A DNA stretch of 53,761 nt, from IMG/VR virus record IMGVR_UViG_3300050015_000366, positions 1 to 53,761 of that record. The stretch is one strand, 5' to 3'. Positions 15,369 to 22,724 of this stretch are shown one piece after another; position 1 is the stretch's first letter; each line of letters begins with the position of its first letter. The translations under genes were made by a program, and so were the position numbers. Source of the DNA: a virus. The notes under the pieces are model-generated. The model saw nothing but the letters and a program-made list of their open reading frames with translations. It was not told the origin of the DNA and searched no databases.

Positions 15369-15862
15369 TCGTCATCGGCATCGACCCCGGCCAGTCCGGC
15401 GGCATCGCGTGGATCGAACCGGCCTTCGTCACGCCGCGCGTGGCCGGCGCCGCGAAGATGCCCGAGACCGAGCACGACGTCTGCGAGCACCTCCGCGACC
15501 TGGCCAAGCGACAGGGCGAGCCGGTGCTCGTGGTCGTCGAACTGGTCACGCCAATGCCGAAGCAGGGGCTCGGCTCGACGTGGAAGTTCGGCCAGCACTA
15601 CGGGATGCTGCGCGGCATTCTCGCCGCGCTCGGCTGGCGCTACCAGCTCGTCACCGCCGGGAAGTGGCAGAAGGCGCTCGGCTGCCTCACGCACGGCGAC
15701 AAGAACATCAGCAAGGCCGCGGCGCAGCGACTCTTCCCGGAGCTGAAGATCACGCACGCGACCGCCGACGCGCTGCTGCTCGCCTACTACGCGACCCGGA
15801 CACTCGACGCGTCGCCGGCAGGGGCCGCGCTCAACACGCAACCCGCGCACCTGGAGGGATGA
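15365..15862 (+). CDS. RuvC-like Holliday junction resolvase
   Basis: A 165-residue protein starting at an ATGA overlap. It opens with VIGIDPGQSGG, the RNase-H-fold strand with catalytic Asp7, followed by VVVELVT (Glu about 59) and a C-terminal ATADALLLAYYA with an acidic residue near 138, the RuvC active-site set. Length fits RuvC-type phage resolvases. Expected role: cutting four-way junctions and branched replication products before packaging. Confidence 0.75.
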   Translation: MIVIGIDPGQSGGIAWIEPAFVTPRVAGAAKMPETEHDVCEHLRDLAKRQGEPVLVVVELVTPMPKQGLGSTWKFGQHYGMLRGILAALGWRYQLVTAGKWQKALGCLTHGDKNISKAAAQRLFPELKITHATADALLLAYYATRTLDASPAGAALNTQPAHLEG

Positions 15863-16920
15863 CCGTGGAACCAGAGAGACCCGTCGAGACGACCGAATGT
15901 CCGCTCGGAATAGCCACCCTGATCGGCCAGCTCCGCGAGTGCATGCTGGACGTCACGGGGTGCGCCGAAACCCTGAAGGCGACAAAGGGCAAGGGGATCG
16001 GCGCTCGGAAGAAGGCGCTGCAGGAGGCCGAACAGCGCCACACCGACGCCCTCGCGAAGCTCGGTGAGGGCACCGATCTCCAGGTCGCTATCGTCTGCAT
16101 GGACATCCTCGACGACCCGGCGAGCTTCGTCGACGGGGAGGGTGCCGCGCCGCTCTCGAACGAAGACGTCTACCGAGTGGCGATCGCGACGATCGCGGAG
16201 TTGGACAAGTCGAACGACGCGGTGCCGGCCGTCGAATACCCGCACTGCGCCTGCGGCGCGGTGCTCGCCCTGGACGTCGAGAAGACGGCCGGCCTCTGCG
16301 AGAGCTGCCTCGAAAGAGCGAAGGCCGGACCTGAGACGATTCCGGCGAACGGTGACGTGCAAGCGCCTGTCAGCGAGACGGCCGCCCCGCAGGACGTGCC
16401 CTTGCCATTCCCCCCGCCGCCGGTCGAGCCGTTCGACTTCCAGGCCGCGGCCGTCGAGATGTTCAAGCACAACCGCATCGTCGAGTCGATGAAGCGGGTC
16501 TACGACGAGGCCGCGGAGTCGGCGAAGGACGCCAAGAAGCAGTGGGAAGCCGCGGCCGTCCGCCTGGGCCTGCTCATCAGCGATTACGACCGCAGGGCCC
16601 GCGAGTCGGACGAAGCGAACAGGCGACGCGCTGAGCTGCAGCGCTGCTACCAGGAGCAGCTCGAACACGCCGCGGCGGCTGCCACGGACGAGGCGCCGGC
16701 CGTCCCGCAGTCGAGCCCGGAAGAGCGCGTGCCGGACCTGGCGGGCGCAGAACCGGCCCGGGAATATTCCGAAACCATTCCGGGCGATGCACGGGAGGCC
16801 GCTCCCGATGCACCGACGCCGCTCTCCGATGCGCTCCCGGCCTGTCCGTGCGGCAACGCCCTGGCGCTCGACACCGAGAAGGCCCGCGGGACGTGCGACG
16901 AGTGCCACGTGAAGGCGTAG
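15859..16920 (+). CDS. Hypothetical protein with two copies of a Cys4 motif
   Basis: A 353-residue protein starting at an ATGA overlap. The first 100 residues are helical. Two copies of a zinc-ribbon-like motif follow the same plan: CACGAVLALDVEKTAGLCESC near residue 130, and CPCGNALALDTEKARGTCDEC at the extreme C-terminus. Between them is a Pro-rich linker and a long helix (VESMKRVYDEAAESAKDAKK). The internal duplication is clear, the function is not. Position between resolvase and HerA-like ATPase suggests a replication or recombination role. Confidence 0.55.
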   Translation: MTVEPERPVETTECPLGIATLIGQLRECMLDVTGCAETLKATKGKGIGARKKALQEAEQRHTDALAKLGEGTDLQVAIVCMDILDDPASFVDGEGAAPLSNEDVYRVAIATIAELDKSNDAVPAVEYPHCACGAVLALDVEKTAGLCESCLERAKAGPETIPANGDVQAPVSETAAPQDVPLPFPPPPVEPFDFQAAAVEMFKHNRIVESMKRVYDEAAESAKDAKKQWEAAAVRLGLLISDYDRRARESDEANRRRAELQRCYQEQLEHAAAAATDEAPAVPQSSPEERVPDLAGAEPAREYSETIPGDAREAAPDAPTPLSDALPACPCGNALALDTEKARGTCDECHVKA

Positions 16921-16923
16921 CCG

Positions 16924-18645
16924 ATGACGTTCCACCTCAGCGACCACTCGGCGCCCGTCGACCTCTCGGCTTTGATCGACACGCGACTGCTCGTTCAGGC
17001 CAACAGCGGCGGCGGCAAGAGCTGGTGCTTGCGGCGCATCCTCGAGCAGACGCACGGGCGGGCGCAGCACCTGGTGATCGACCCAGAGGGCGAGTTTGCC
17101 AGCCTCCGGGAGCGGTTCGACTACGTGCTCGCCGCGCGCCAGGGCGGGGACACGGCCGCAGACCCGCGCTCCGCAAAGCTCCTGGCTGAACGCCTGCTCG
17201 AGCTCGGGGCCTCGGCCGTCCTCGACATCTACGAGCTGAAGGCGCACGAGCGCATCCGGTTCGTGCGCGCCTTCCTCGAGGCGCTGGTCGATGCCCCGAA
17301 GAAGCTCTGGCATCCGGCGCTGGTCGTGGTCGACGAGGCGCACGTCTACTGCCCGCAGGTAGGCGAGGCCGAGAGCGCCGGCGCCGTCATTGACCTGGCG
17401 ACGCGCGGCCGCAAGCGCGGGTTCTGCGCCATCCTCGCTACGCAGCGCCTCTCGAAGCTCCACAAGGACGCCGCGGCGGAGTGCAACAACAAGCTGATCG
17501 GGCGCACTGGCCTCGACGTCGACATGAAGCGCGCCGGCGACGAGCTCGGGTTTACCAAGGACCGGCTCCACGAGCTGCGCGAGCTGGACGCGGGGCACTT
17601 CTTCGCGTTCGGGCCGGCCATCTCCAGGAGCGTAACGAAGGTCCACGTCGGCGGCGTGCAGACGACGCACCCGAAGACGGGCAGCCGGATCGCGTTCACC
17701 GCGCCGCCACCCACAGAGAAGGTCCGCGCGCTGCTTCCGAAGCTGGCCGACCTTCCGGCGGAAGCCGAGGCCCGCCAGAAGACGGTCGAGGACCTCAAGC
17801 GTGAGCTGGCCACGGCGCGCCGCGAGCTGACGATCGCCAGGCAAGCCGCCCCGGCTCCGGCGCCGCCGAAGGTCGAGCGGATCGAGGTTCCGGTTCTGGT
17901 GGACGAAGATCGGGCAGGGCTCCGGGAAGTCGTCCAGTCGCTTCGATCGACCGCGGAAACACTGGGCGCTCGTGCGGACCAAATCGAGGGGGCGCTCCGC
18001 CGAGTAGGCCAGGCGCCGATGGAGCCGCGCGGACTGCGCCCGATGCCGAACGCGACGCGGCAAATCCAGCAGCACGTGGACGGCATGATTGCTCGCGCCG
18101 CGCGGAAGCCTGTGACGCCGTCGCTGCCGCGGCGAGCCGCCGAGTCGAACGGCAATCTCACCGGCCCCGAGCAGCGCATCCTCGACGCGATTGCGTGGCT
18201 CGCGGCGATCGGCGTCTCGGAACCCGAGCAGGCCGCCGTCGCCTTCCTCGCCGGCTACACCTACGGCGGCGGCGCCTTCAACAACCCGCGCGGCTCGCTC
18301 CGCACGAGGGGCCTAGTCGACTACCGGCCAGGGGAGCGCATCGTCCTGACGGTTGATGGTGCCGCCTCGGCCAACGCGCCCGACGCGCCGCTGACCGCCG
18401 AGGAGCTGCAGGCCCGCGTGCTGGCGCGCCTGCCGGGCCCGGAGCAGCGCCTCCTGCGGCCGCTCCTGGCCGCCTACCCTGACGCGCTCAGCAACGAGGA
18501 CCTGGCCGGCCAGGCGAACTACACGCCGAACGCAGGGGCGTTCAACAACCCGAGGGGGCGCCTGCGAAGCCTCGGCCTCATCGACTACCCGCGGCCCGGC
18601 TACGTCGTCGCGAAGCCGCTGCTGTTCCTGGAGGAACGCTCGTGA
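16924..18645 (+). CDS. HerA-like hexameric ATPase/translocase
   Basis: A 573-residue protein. Walker A is NSGGGKS (residues 27-33), preceded by LIDTRLLVQA. Then come LVIDPEGEF, as in the HerA/DUF87 family, Walker B ALVVVDEAHVYCP near residue 135, and the sensor FCAILATQRLSKL. The middle has a coiled coil (about 290-330). The C-terminal 150 residues hold two copies of a winged-helix unit (GGGAFNNPRGSLRTRGLVDY and NAGAFNNPRGRLRSLGLIDY). HerA pumps DNA for end resection with a nuclease. Here Mre11/Rad50-like genes are in the same operon; no NurA homologue is seen. Confidence 0.72.
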   Translation: MTFHLSDHSAPVDLSALIDTRLLVQANSGGGKSWCLRRILEQTHGRAQHLVIDPEGEFASLRERFDYVLAARQGGDTAADPRSAKLLAERLLELGASAVLDIYELKAHERIRFVRAFLEALVDAPKKLWHPALVVVDEAHVYCPQVGEAESAGAVIDLATRGRKRGFCAILATQRLSKLHKDAAAECNNKLIGRTGLDVDMKRAGDELGFTKDRLHELRELDAGHFFAFGPAISRSVTKVHVGGVQTTHPKTGSRIAFTAPPPTEKVRALLPKLADLPAEAEARQKTVEDLKRELATARRELTIARQAAPAPAPPKVERIEVPVLVDEDRAGLREVVQSLRSTAETLGARADQIEGALRRVGQAPMEPRGLRPMPNATRQIQQHVDGMIARAARKPVTPSLPRRAAESNGNLTGPEQRILDAIAWLAAIGVSEPEQAAVAFLAGYTYGGGAFNNPRGSLRTRGLVDYRPGERIVLTVDGAASANAPDAPLTAEELQARVLARLPGPEQRLLRPLLAAYPDALSNEDLAGQANYTPNAGAFNNPRGRLRSLGLIDYPRPGYVVAKPLLFLEERS

Positions 18646-20849
18646 GCGCCTACGCCCTCCGGCCCTATCAGCGTTCCGCCGCCGACGCCGGCGTGGCCTA
18701 CTTGACCAACCCGCGGCTGCGCGACCGGAACGGCATCATCGTCGCGCCGACGGGGTCAGGGAAATCGCTACTGGTCGCCAGCATCGCGACGGCGCTGCCG
18801 GGGCCGTGCATCGTCCTGCAGCCGACCAAGGAGATCCTCGAGCAGAACGCCGCGAAGCTCACAGCCTACGGCTTTCCGCCGGCCCTGTACTCGGCCAGCG
18901 TAGGCCGCAAGGAGATCGGGCGCATCACGCTCGCGACGTTCGGCAGCGTGGTCAAGCAGGCGGAGGCGTTCCGGGACTTCTCGTTCGTGCTCATCGATGA
19001 GTGCTTTGTCGCCGGAACGCTTGTTGATGGTCGCCCAATCGAGAGCGTTCTTCCCGGAGACGTCGTCACGACATACGACCACGAACGGGGGCAGGTCTCG
19101 TCCGGTCGCGTGCTTTCGACGATGAAGCGGCTGAGGCCGGAACGGCTCTGCCGCGTTACGGCTAGTGGCCAGCAAGTCTCGTGTACGCCAAATCATCCGT
19201 TTTTCGTCGAGGGCCACGGCTACACGCGAGCCGACAGCCTTCAGATCGGAGATCGCCTTGCCTACTGGAGTCTACCAACGACCACCGCTCCCGATAGTGC
19301 CGTGCACCCACTGCGGAGCGGACCTGAAGATCAAGAACGGGGCCCAGCATTCCTATTATCGGAAGACCGGGAGGGCTTTTCACCCGGAATGCGGGCGAAG
19401 ACAGGTCTCGGAGAACACGTCCCGGATTATGTCTGGGAGGACGCCGACCCTCAAGGCCAGGGCCGCGTCCAGCGAGCGGATGAAGCGCCGGAATCCGATG
19501 TCCAACCCGCTGATTCGCGCGAAGGTCTCCGGGTCACTGCGCAAGATCGGACACCGTCCGCGCGTTCGGGGCGGGAACGGGTGTCCGATGCCAGAGGCAC
19601 AGCGGTTGCTGCTGGCCCGACTCGGAGAGGGATGGGCCCTGGAATTCGTGGTGAAAACAGGACGTCGAGCCGAGGGGTATCCGCATTGCTACAAGATCGA
19701 CCTGGCGAACCCGGCCCTGATGATCGCGGTCGAGATCGACGGGGGGAGCCACAGTCTATCGAGGCGAGCGGAGGACGAACGGAAAACGGCGTTCTTGACC
19801 TCGCTCGGGTGGAGAGTGTGGAGGTTCTCGAACGAGAGCGTCCTAACCTCTTTGGAGCTGGTTGCGCGGGAGATTACGTTTACAACCTCGAAGTAGCCGA
19901 GCACAACAACTACTTCGCCAACGGTCTCCTCGTCCACAACTGCCACCAGGCCGTCTCGCCGAAGGGCGGCATGGTCAAGGCCTTCCTCGACGTGCTGCAG
20001 CACGCGAGAATTCTCGGATTCACAGCCACGCCGTTCCGGCTCGCGAGCAACTCCTGGGGCTCGACGCTGCGCTTCCTGACCCGGACCCGGCCTCGCATCT
20101 TCCGCGACGTCGTGCACGTCACGCAGATCGCCGAGCTGGTGCGCGGCGGCTTCCTATGCCCCGTCCAGTACGACGTGCGGCCGCTCATCAAACGGGACCG
20201 CCTTCGCTACAACAGCACAGGCGGCGACTACACCGACGCGTCGGTCCAGGCGGCCTTCGCGGAAGTCGGCTTCCCGGGCCAGCTGCGCCGAGGGGTCCAG
20301 CGCGTGCTCGACAGCGGCCGGCAGCACGCCCTGGTGTTCACCCGGTTCGTCGACGAGGCGCAGCAACTCGCGGCGGCGATCCCCGGCGCGGCGGTCGTCA
20401 CTGGCGAGACGCCAGCCGGCGAGCGGGCCCGGATTCTGAACGACTTCAAGGCTGGGCGGATCCGAGTCGTGGCGAACTGCGCTGTCCTACTCGTGGGCTT
20501 CGACTTCCCCGAGCTGGACGCCGTCGTGCTGGCCTCGCCGACCGTCTCCCTGGCCCGCTACTACCAGAGCGTCGGCCGCGGTATTCGCCCGGCGCCGGGC
20601 AAGCGTGATGCCCTGGTCGTGGACCTAGTGGGGACCGTCGAGCAGTTCGGCCACGTCGAGGATCTCGTGCTCGAGCCGGGCGGTGTGACAGGTGAGAAGT
20701 GGGTGGTCAAGAGCAGGGGGCGAGAGTTGACGAATTGCTACTACGGCGACCAGGCGAGCCAGGAGAAGCGGAAGAAGTCGGCGGAGTTCTGGAGCGGGCG
20801 GCGGGGTGGACAGGCGAGGTCACAGGCGGCGGACAACGGACGATTTTAG
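18642..20849 (+). CDS. SF2 DECH-box helicase interrupted by an intein
   Basis: A 735-residue precursor starting with GTG at a GTGA overlap. The N-extein (120 residues) has the Q-like LRPYQR and motif I APTGSGKS (35-42). The intein follows DE119-120 of motif II, and the C-extein resumes CHQ, restoring DECH. The C-extein (302 residues) holds motif III FTATPFR, motif IV ALVFTRFVDEAQQLA and motif VI YYQSVGRGIRP. The spliced protein would be 422 residues, the size of phage helicases related to UvsW and restriction R subunits. It probably remodels forks and recombination intermediates. Without splicing motif II is destroyed, so splicing is required. Confidence 0.85.
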   Translation: MSAYALRPYQRSAADAGVAYLTNPRLRDRNGIIVAPTGSGKSLLVASIATALPGPCIVLQPTKEILEQNAAKLTAYGFPPALYSASVGRKEIGRITLATFGSVVKQAEAFRDFSFVLIDECFVAGTLVDGRPIESVLPGDVVTTYDHERGQVSSGRVLSTMKRLRPERLCRVTASGQQVSCTPNHPFFVEGHGYTRADSLQIGDRLAYWSLPTTTAPDSAVHPLRSGPEDQERGPAFLLSEDREGFSPGMRAKTGLGEHVPDYVWEDADPQGQGRVQRADEAPESDVQPADSREGLRVTAQDRTPSARSGRERVSDARGTAVAAGPTRRGMGPGIRGENRTSSRGVSALLQDRPGEPGPDDRGRDRRGEPQSIEASGGRTENGVLDLARVESVEVLERERPNLFGAGCAGDYVYNLEVAEHNNYFANGLLVHNCHQAVSPKGGMVKAFLDVLQHARILGFTATPFRLASNSWGSTLRFLTRTRPRIFRDVVHVTQIAELVRGGFLCPVQYDVRPLIKRDRLRYNSTGGDYTDASVQAAFAEVGFPGQLRRGVQRVLDSGRQHALVFTRFVDEAQQLAAAIPGAAVVTGETPAGERARILNDFKAGRIRVVANCAVLLVGFDFPELDAVVLASPTVSLARYYQSVGRGIRPAPGKRDALVVDLVGTVEQFGHVEDLVLEPGGVTGEKWVVKSRGRELTNCYYGDQASQEKRKKSAEFWSGRRGGQARSQAADNGRF
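19248..19260 (+). promoter_or_regulatory. Internal ribosome binding site and TTG start of the nested endonuclease
   Basis: GGAG (19248-19251) precedes TTG (19258-19260) with a 6-nt spacer. The site lies inside intein codons for IGDRLA, that is, directly at the end of the N-terminal splicing domain where an in-frame endonuclease would normally begin. A GTG at 19165 opens the same frame earlier but lacks a good Shine-Dalgarno and would overlap block B. Confidence 0.6.
19258..19896 (+). CDS. DUF559/Vsr-like homing endonuclease nested in the +1 frame of the intein
   Basis: A 212-residue protein, entirely inside the helicase intein but in another frame. Residues 16-45 carry Cys residues (CTHC...PEC) like a zinc finger. 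Residues 58-108 have a NUMOD-like linker (RMKRRNPMSNPLIRAKVSGS, GHRPRVRGGNG). Residues 111-195 are the Vsr/DUF559-type nuclease: Glu113, Asp148 in YKIDLANP, Glu159 and Asp161-G-G-S-H165 in IAVEIDGGSHS, then LGWRVWRFSN. This is the EDxHD/Vsr-like nuclease class known from some phage homing enzymes. It stops at TAG 19894-19896, opposite intein block F. Expected role: cutting intein-less helicase alleles. It would be made by internal initiation on the same mRNA. Confidence 0.82.
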   Translation: MPTGVYQRPPLPIVPCTHCGADLKIKNGAQHSYYRKTGRAFHPECGRRQVSENTSRIMSGRTPTLKARAASSERMKRRNPMSNPLIRAKVSGSLRKIGHRPRVRGGNGCPMPEAQRLLLARLGEGWALEFVVKTGRRAEGYPHCYKIDLANPALMIAVEIDGGSHSLSRRAEDERKTAFLTSLGWRVWRFSNESVLTSLELVAREITFTTSK

Positions 20850-20862
20850 GGGCGGGGAATTC

Positions 20863-21858
20863 ATGCCGGACGATCGGATGTTACATCGGCGAGCGGGTCA
20901 CTCGGAGAGGGTGTCGGGGCTGTCAGACTTCGACTACAGGGTCTGGACCACCTACTTACTCGCCGCCGACGACTTCGGAATTATGCGGGCGACGGCAGTG
21001 ACCCTCCAGGCAGCGGACGAGTCACTCGCGAAAAGGCCTCCCGGCACCGTGCAGGCGGCCCTGGAACGGGTGCTCCTGGTTGGCCTGGTCGGCGTGTTCA
21101 CGCACCAGCGCCAGCGGTTCGTCTACCAAGCCGACTGGCAGGATTGGCAGAAGGTCAAGTATCCGCGGGAAACGCAGAACCCCGCGCCGCCATTGGACTT
21201 ACTCGCGAGGTGCAGCCCCGAGACTCGGGAGTTGTTCCAGAAGCACCCGGGCGGGAACAAGCCGAGGAGCGGGAAAAATTCTCCGAAGATTTCCGAAACG
21301 TTGGGGGAAAATTCTGGAAAAGTTCCGGAAACTTTTCCGCCCAACGCGCGCGCGCGTACGCCGTTAGCCGTTAGCCGTAAGCCATTAGCCGTTAGCCATA
21401 CGCCGTCAGCCGGCGGCCAGGAGGCTGCGCCTCCGACGACGGGCGCGCCACCGGACGACCCTCCCAACGATGACATCCCGACGGACGAGGAACTGCCCGA
21501 TCCCGAGCCTCAAGCCTTGAGCCCCGAGCCTCCTCCTCGGTCCGTTCCGCGAATCGCGTCCGGCCAGCACAAGCATCACGCGCACTGCGACCTGGTCTGC
21601 GTGCCCGCGTTCCTGCACGCGGAATTCCGACAGGCCCTCAACCGGCCGAACGACCCGGACGGCGTCGATGCCGAACTCGTCGCCGGCTACACCGCGCACT
21701 GCCAGGGTTGGCCAGAGGGCGAGGCCACCGGCGACGCCGTCTCATTCTGGCGGGCGTGGTTCCGAGCGCGCTACCCGGCACCGACAACCCGGCAGATCCG
21801 GCAGGTGACCGAGCGCCAGCGCAACGCGGAGTGGCTCGCTAAGGAGGGCATCCGGTGA
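20863..21858 (+). CDS. Lambda O-like replication initiator candidate
   Basis: A 331-residue protein. The ATG at 20863 follows GGGGCGGGG; the open frame begins slightly earlier without a better start. Residues 1-110 (SDFDYRVWTTYLLAADDFGIM; LERVLLVGLVGVFTHQRQRFVYQADWQDWQ) resemble the winged N-terminal domain of phage replisome organisers. The middle, about residues 138-235, is a low-complexity linker whose DNA contains iterons. The C-terminal domain (about 240-331) has FLHAEFRQALN and a Trp-rich SFWRAWFRARYP. It is followed by a possible helicase-loader gene, the O/P arrangement of lambda. Confidence 0.6.
   Translation: MPDDRMLHRRAGHSERVSGLSDFDYRVWTTYLLAADDFGIMRATAVTLQAADESLAKRPPGTVQAALERVLLVGLVGVFTHQRQRFVYQADWQDWQKVKYPRETQNPAPPLDLLARCSPETRELFQKHPGGNKPRSGKNSPKISETLGENSGKVPETFPPNARARTPLAVSRKPLAVSHTPSAGGQEAAPPTTGAPPDDPPNDDIPTDEELPDPEPQALSPEPPPRSVPRIASGQHKHHAHCDLVCVPAFLHAEFRQALNRPNDPDGVDAELVAGYTAHCQGWPEGEATGDAVSFWRAWFRARYPAPTTRQIRQVTERQRNAEWLAKEGIR
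21271..21414 (+). other. Candidate replication origin inside the initiator gene
   Basis: Two adjacent parts are seen. An AT-rich stretch (21271-21338) in this GC-rich genome contains repeated GGAAAA and TTCCG words and a 9-bp inverted repeat GGAAAAGTT (21316-21324)/AACTTTTCC (21330-21338). Next to it, 21359-21414 is eight head-to-tail 7-mers of the type AGCCGTT (AGCCGTT, AGCCGTA, AGCCATT, AGCCGTT, AGCCATA and variants). This iterons-plus-AT-rich design inside an O-like gene is that of lambda ori. Confidence 0.55.
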
Positions 21859-22289
21859 CCCCGCGGCAGCTCTTCGTCACGGCCTACCACCGGATCGTCA
21901 AGGGCCTCGGCGTCGTGCGCGACGACGAGCAGTTCGAGGAATGCTGGACGCAGGCGCAACGCTTCGACCCTGCGCTCTTCGATGCTGCGGCGACCCGGCT
22001 CCTCGAGACCGCCGTCTGGATGCCCAAGCCAGCCGAGTGGGCGCGCGCCTGCGCAGACGTCGGCGCCTCCCGCGACCAACAGGCTCGCGACCACGCCTCG
22101 CAGACGGCCGCGGCGTACGTCGGCATGGCCGGGCCCTACTGCGGCGACTGCCGAGACACCGGCTTTCGCAAGAGCGTGAAGCGGCCCGGCTATGTGACGG
22201 CCTGCGAGTGCTGCGACGAGAACCCGGTGATTCAAGCCAGACGTCACGGGATCGCGATTCCCGGCGACGAGAACGGAGCGACCGTATGA
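21855..22289 (+). CDS. Putative helicase-loader-like (lambda P-like) protein
   Basis: A 144-residue protein starting with GTG at a GTGA overlap. Residues 1-75 (QLFVTAYHRIVKGLG; FEECWTQAQRFDPALFDAAATRLLE; PKPAEWARACADVG) resemble the domain of phage P-like loaders and replication proteins that sense helicase. The C-terminal part has a zinc motif (YCGDCRDTGF...CECCDE). The gene directly follows the O-like candidate. It may recruit host DnaB to the origin. Confidence 0.5.
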   Translation: MTPRQLFVTAYHRIVKGLGVVRDDEQFEECWTQAQRFDPALFDAAATRLLETAVWMPKPAEWARACADVGASRDQQARDHASQTAAAYVGMAGPYCGDCRDTGFRKSVKRPGYVTACECCDENPVIQARRHGIAIPGDENGATV

Positions 22290-22684
22290 CCCCCAGCGAA
22301 GCGCGGTCGATCCCCTACGAGCAGTATCTCCAGACCGAGCACTGGCAGGCCATGCGCCGGCTGGCGCTCGAGGCCGCGGACCACCATTGCCTGCTCTGCG
22401 ACGCCGATTCGAACCTCGACGTGCACCATCGGACCTACGAACGGCTGGGCATGGAGCAGCTGCGCGACCTGGTCGTGCTCTGCGAGACGTGTCACGCGCG
22501 CCATCACGAGGTGTTCGAACGGGCCGCACTGACCGCCGCTGAATCCGAGCGCATCGCGTTCCTCGAGGCCGAGATCCTGGCGGAGATGGCCGGCGCGCAA
22601 TTCCTCGCGGCCCAGGTCGAACGCGCCTGGGTCGACGGGGTCGAGGAAGGCCGACGGCGGGGCAAAACCGAGGGTGTGGCGTGA
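22286..22684 (+). CDS. HNH endonuclease
   Basis: A 132-residue protein starting at an ATGA overlap. The core is HHCLLCDADSNLDVHHRTYERLG...LRDLVVLCETCHARHHEVFE: two zinc Cys pairs (CLLC and CETC) around the catalytic DVHH and the final H..HH, a classical HNH/McrA fold (residues 34-75). The rest is a helical tail. In phages such proteins are free-standing homing enzymes or packaging-associated nucleases. This one is far from the terminase, in the early operon. Confidence 0.82.
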   Translation: MTPSEARSIPYEQYLQTEHWQAMRRLALEAADHHCLLCDADSNLDVHHRTYERLGMEQLRDLVVLCETCHARHHEVFERAALTAAESERIAFLEAEILAEMAGAQFLAAQVERAWVDGVEEGRRRGKTEGVA

Positions 22685-22724
22685 TCGCCCTGGCCACGGC
22701 CCGCCGGGCGCTGGAGGAAGACAA

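Larger units (their letters stand above)
19002..19940 (+). mobile_element. Intein in the helicase motif II (313 residues)
   Basis: The frame-0 intein begins with Cys1 (CFVAGTLVDGRPIESVLPGD, block A). Block B is CTPNHPF near residue 61, with IGDRLAYW after it. The C-terminal splicing region runs from ARVESVEVLERE through DYVYNLEVAEHNNYFANGLL to VHN (blocks F and G), and Cys follows as the +1 residue. All splicing residues are present. About 195 residues in the middle of this frame (residues 86-280) are Arg/Gly/Pro/Asp-rich, with no endonuclease motif: they are the shadow of a nuclease gene in the +1 frame. Insertion in DECH of the ATPase core is a classic conserved homing site. Confidence 0.9.

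Noticed and set aside
19162-19752. Minus-strand ORFs inside the helicase intein
   Set aside because: They are short, start late and show no family-like sequence, unlike the +1-frame nuclease.
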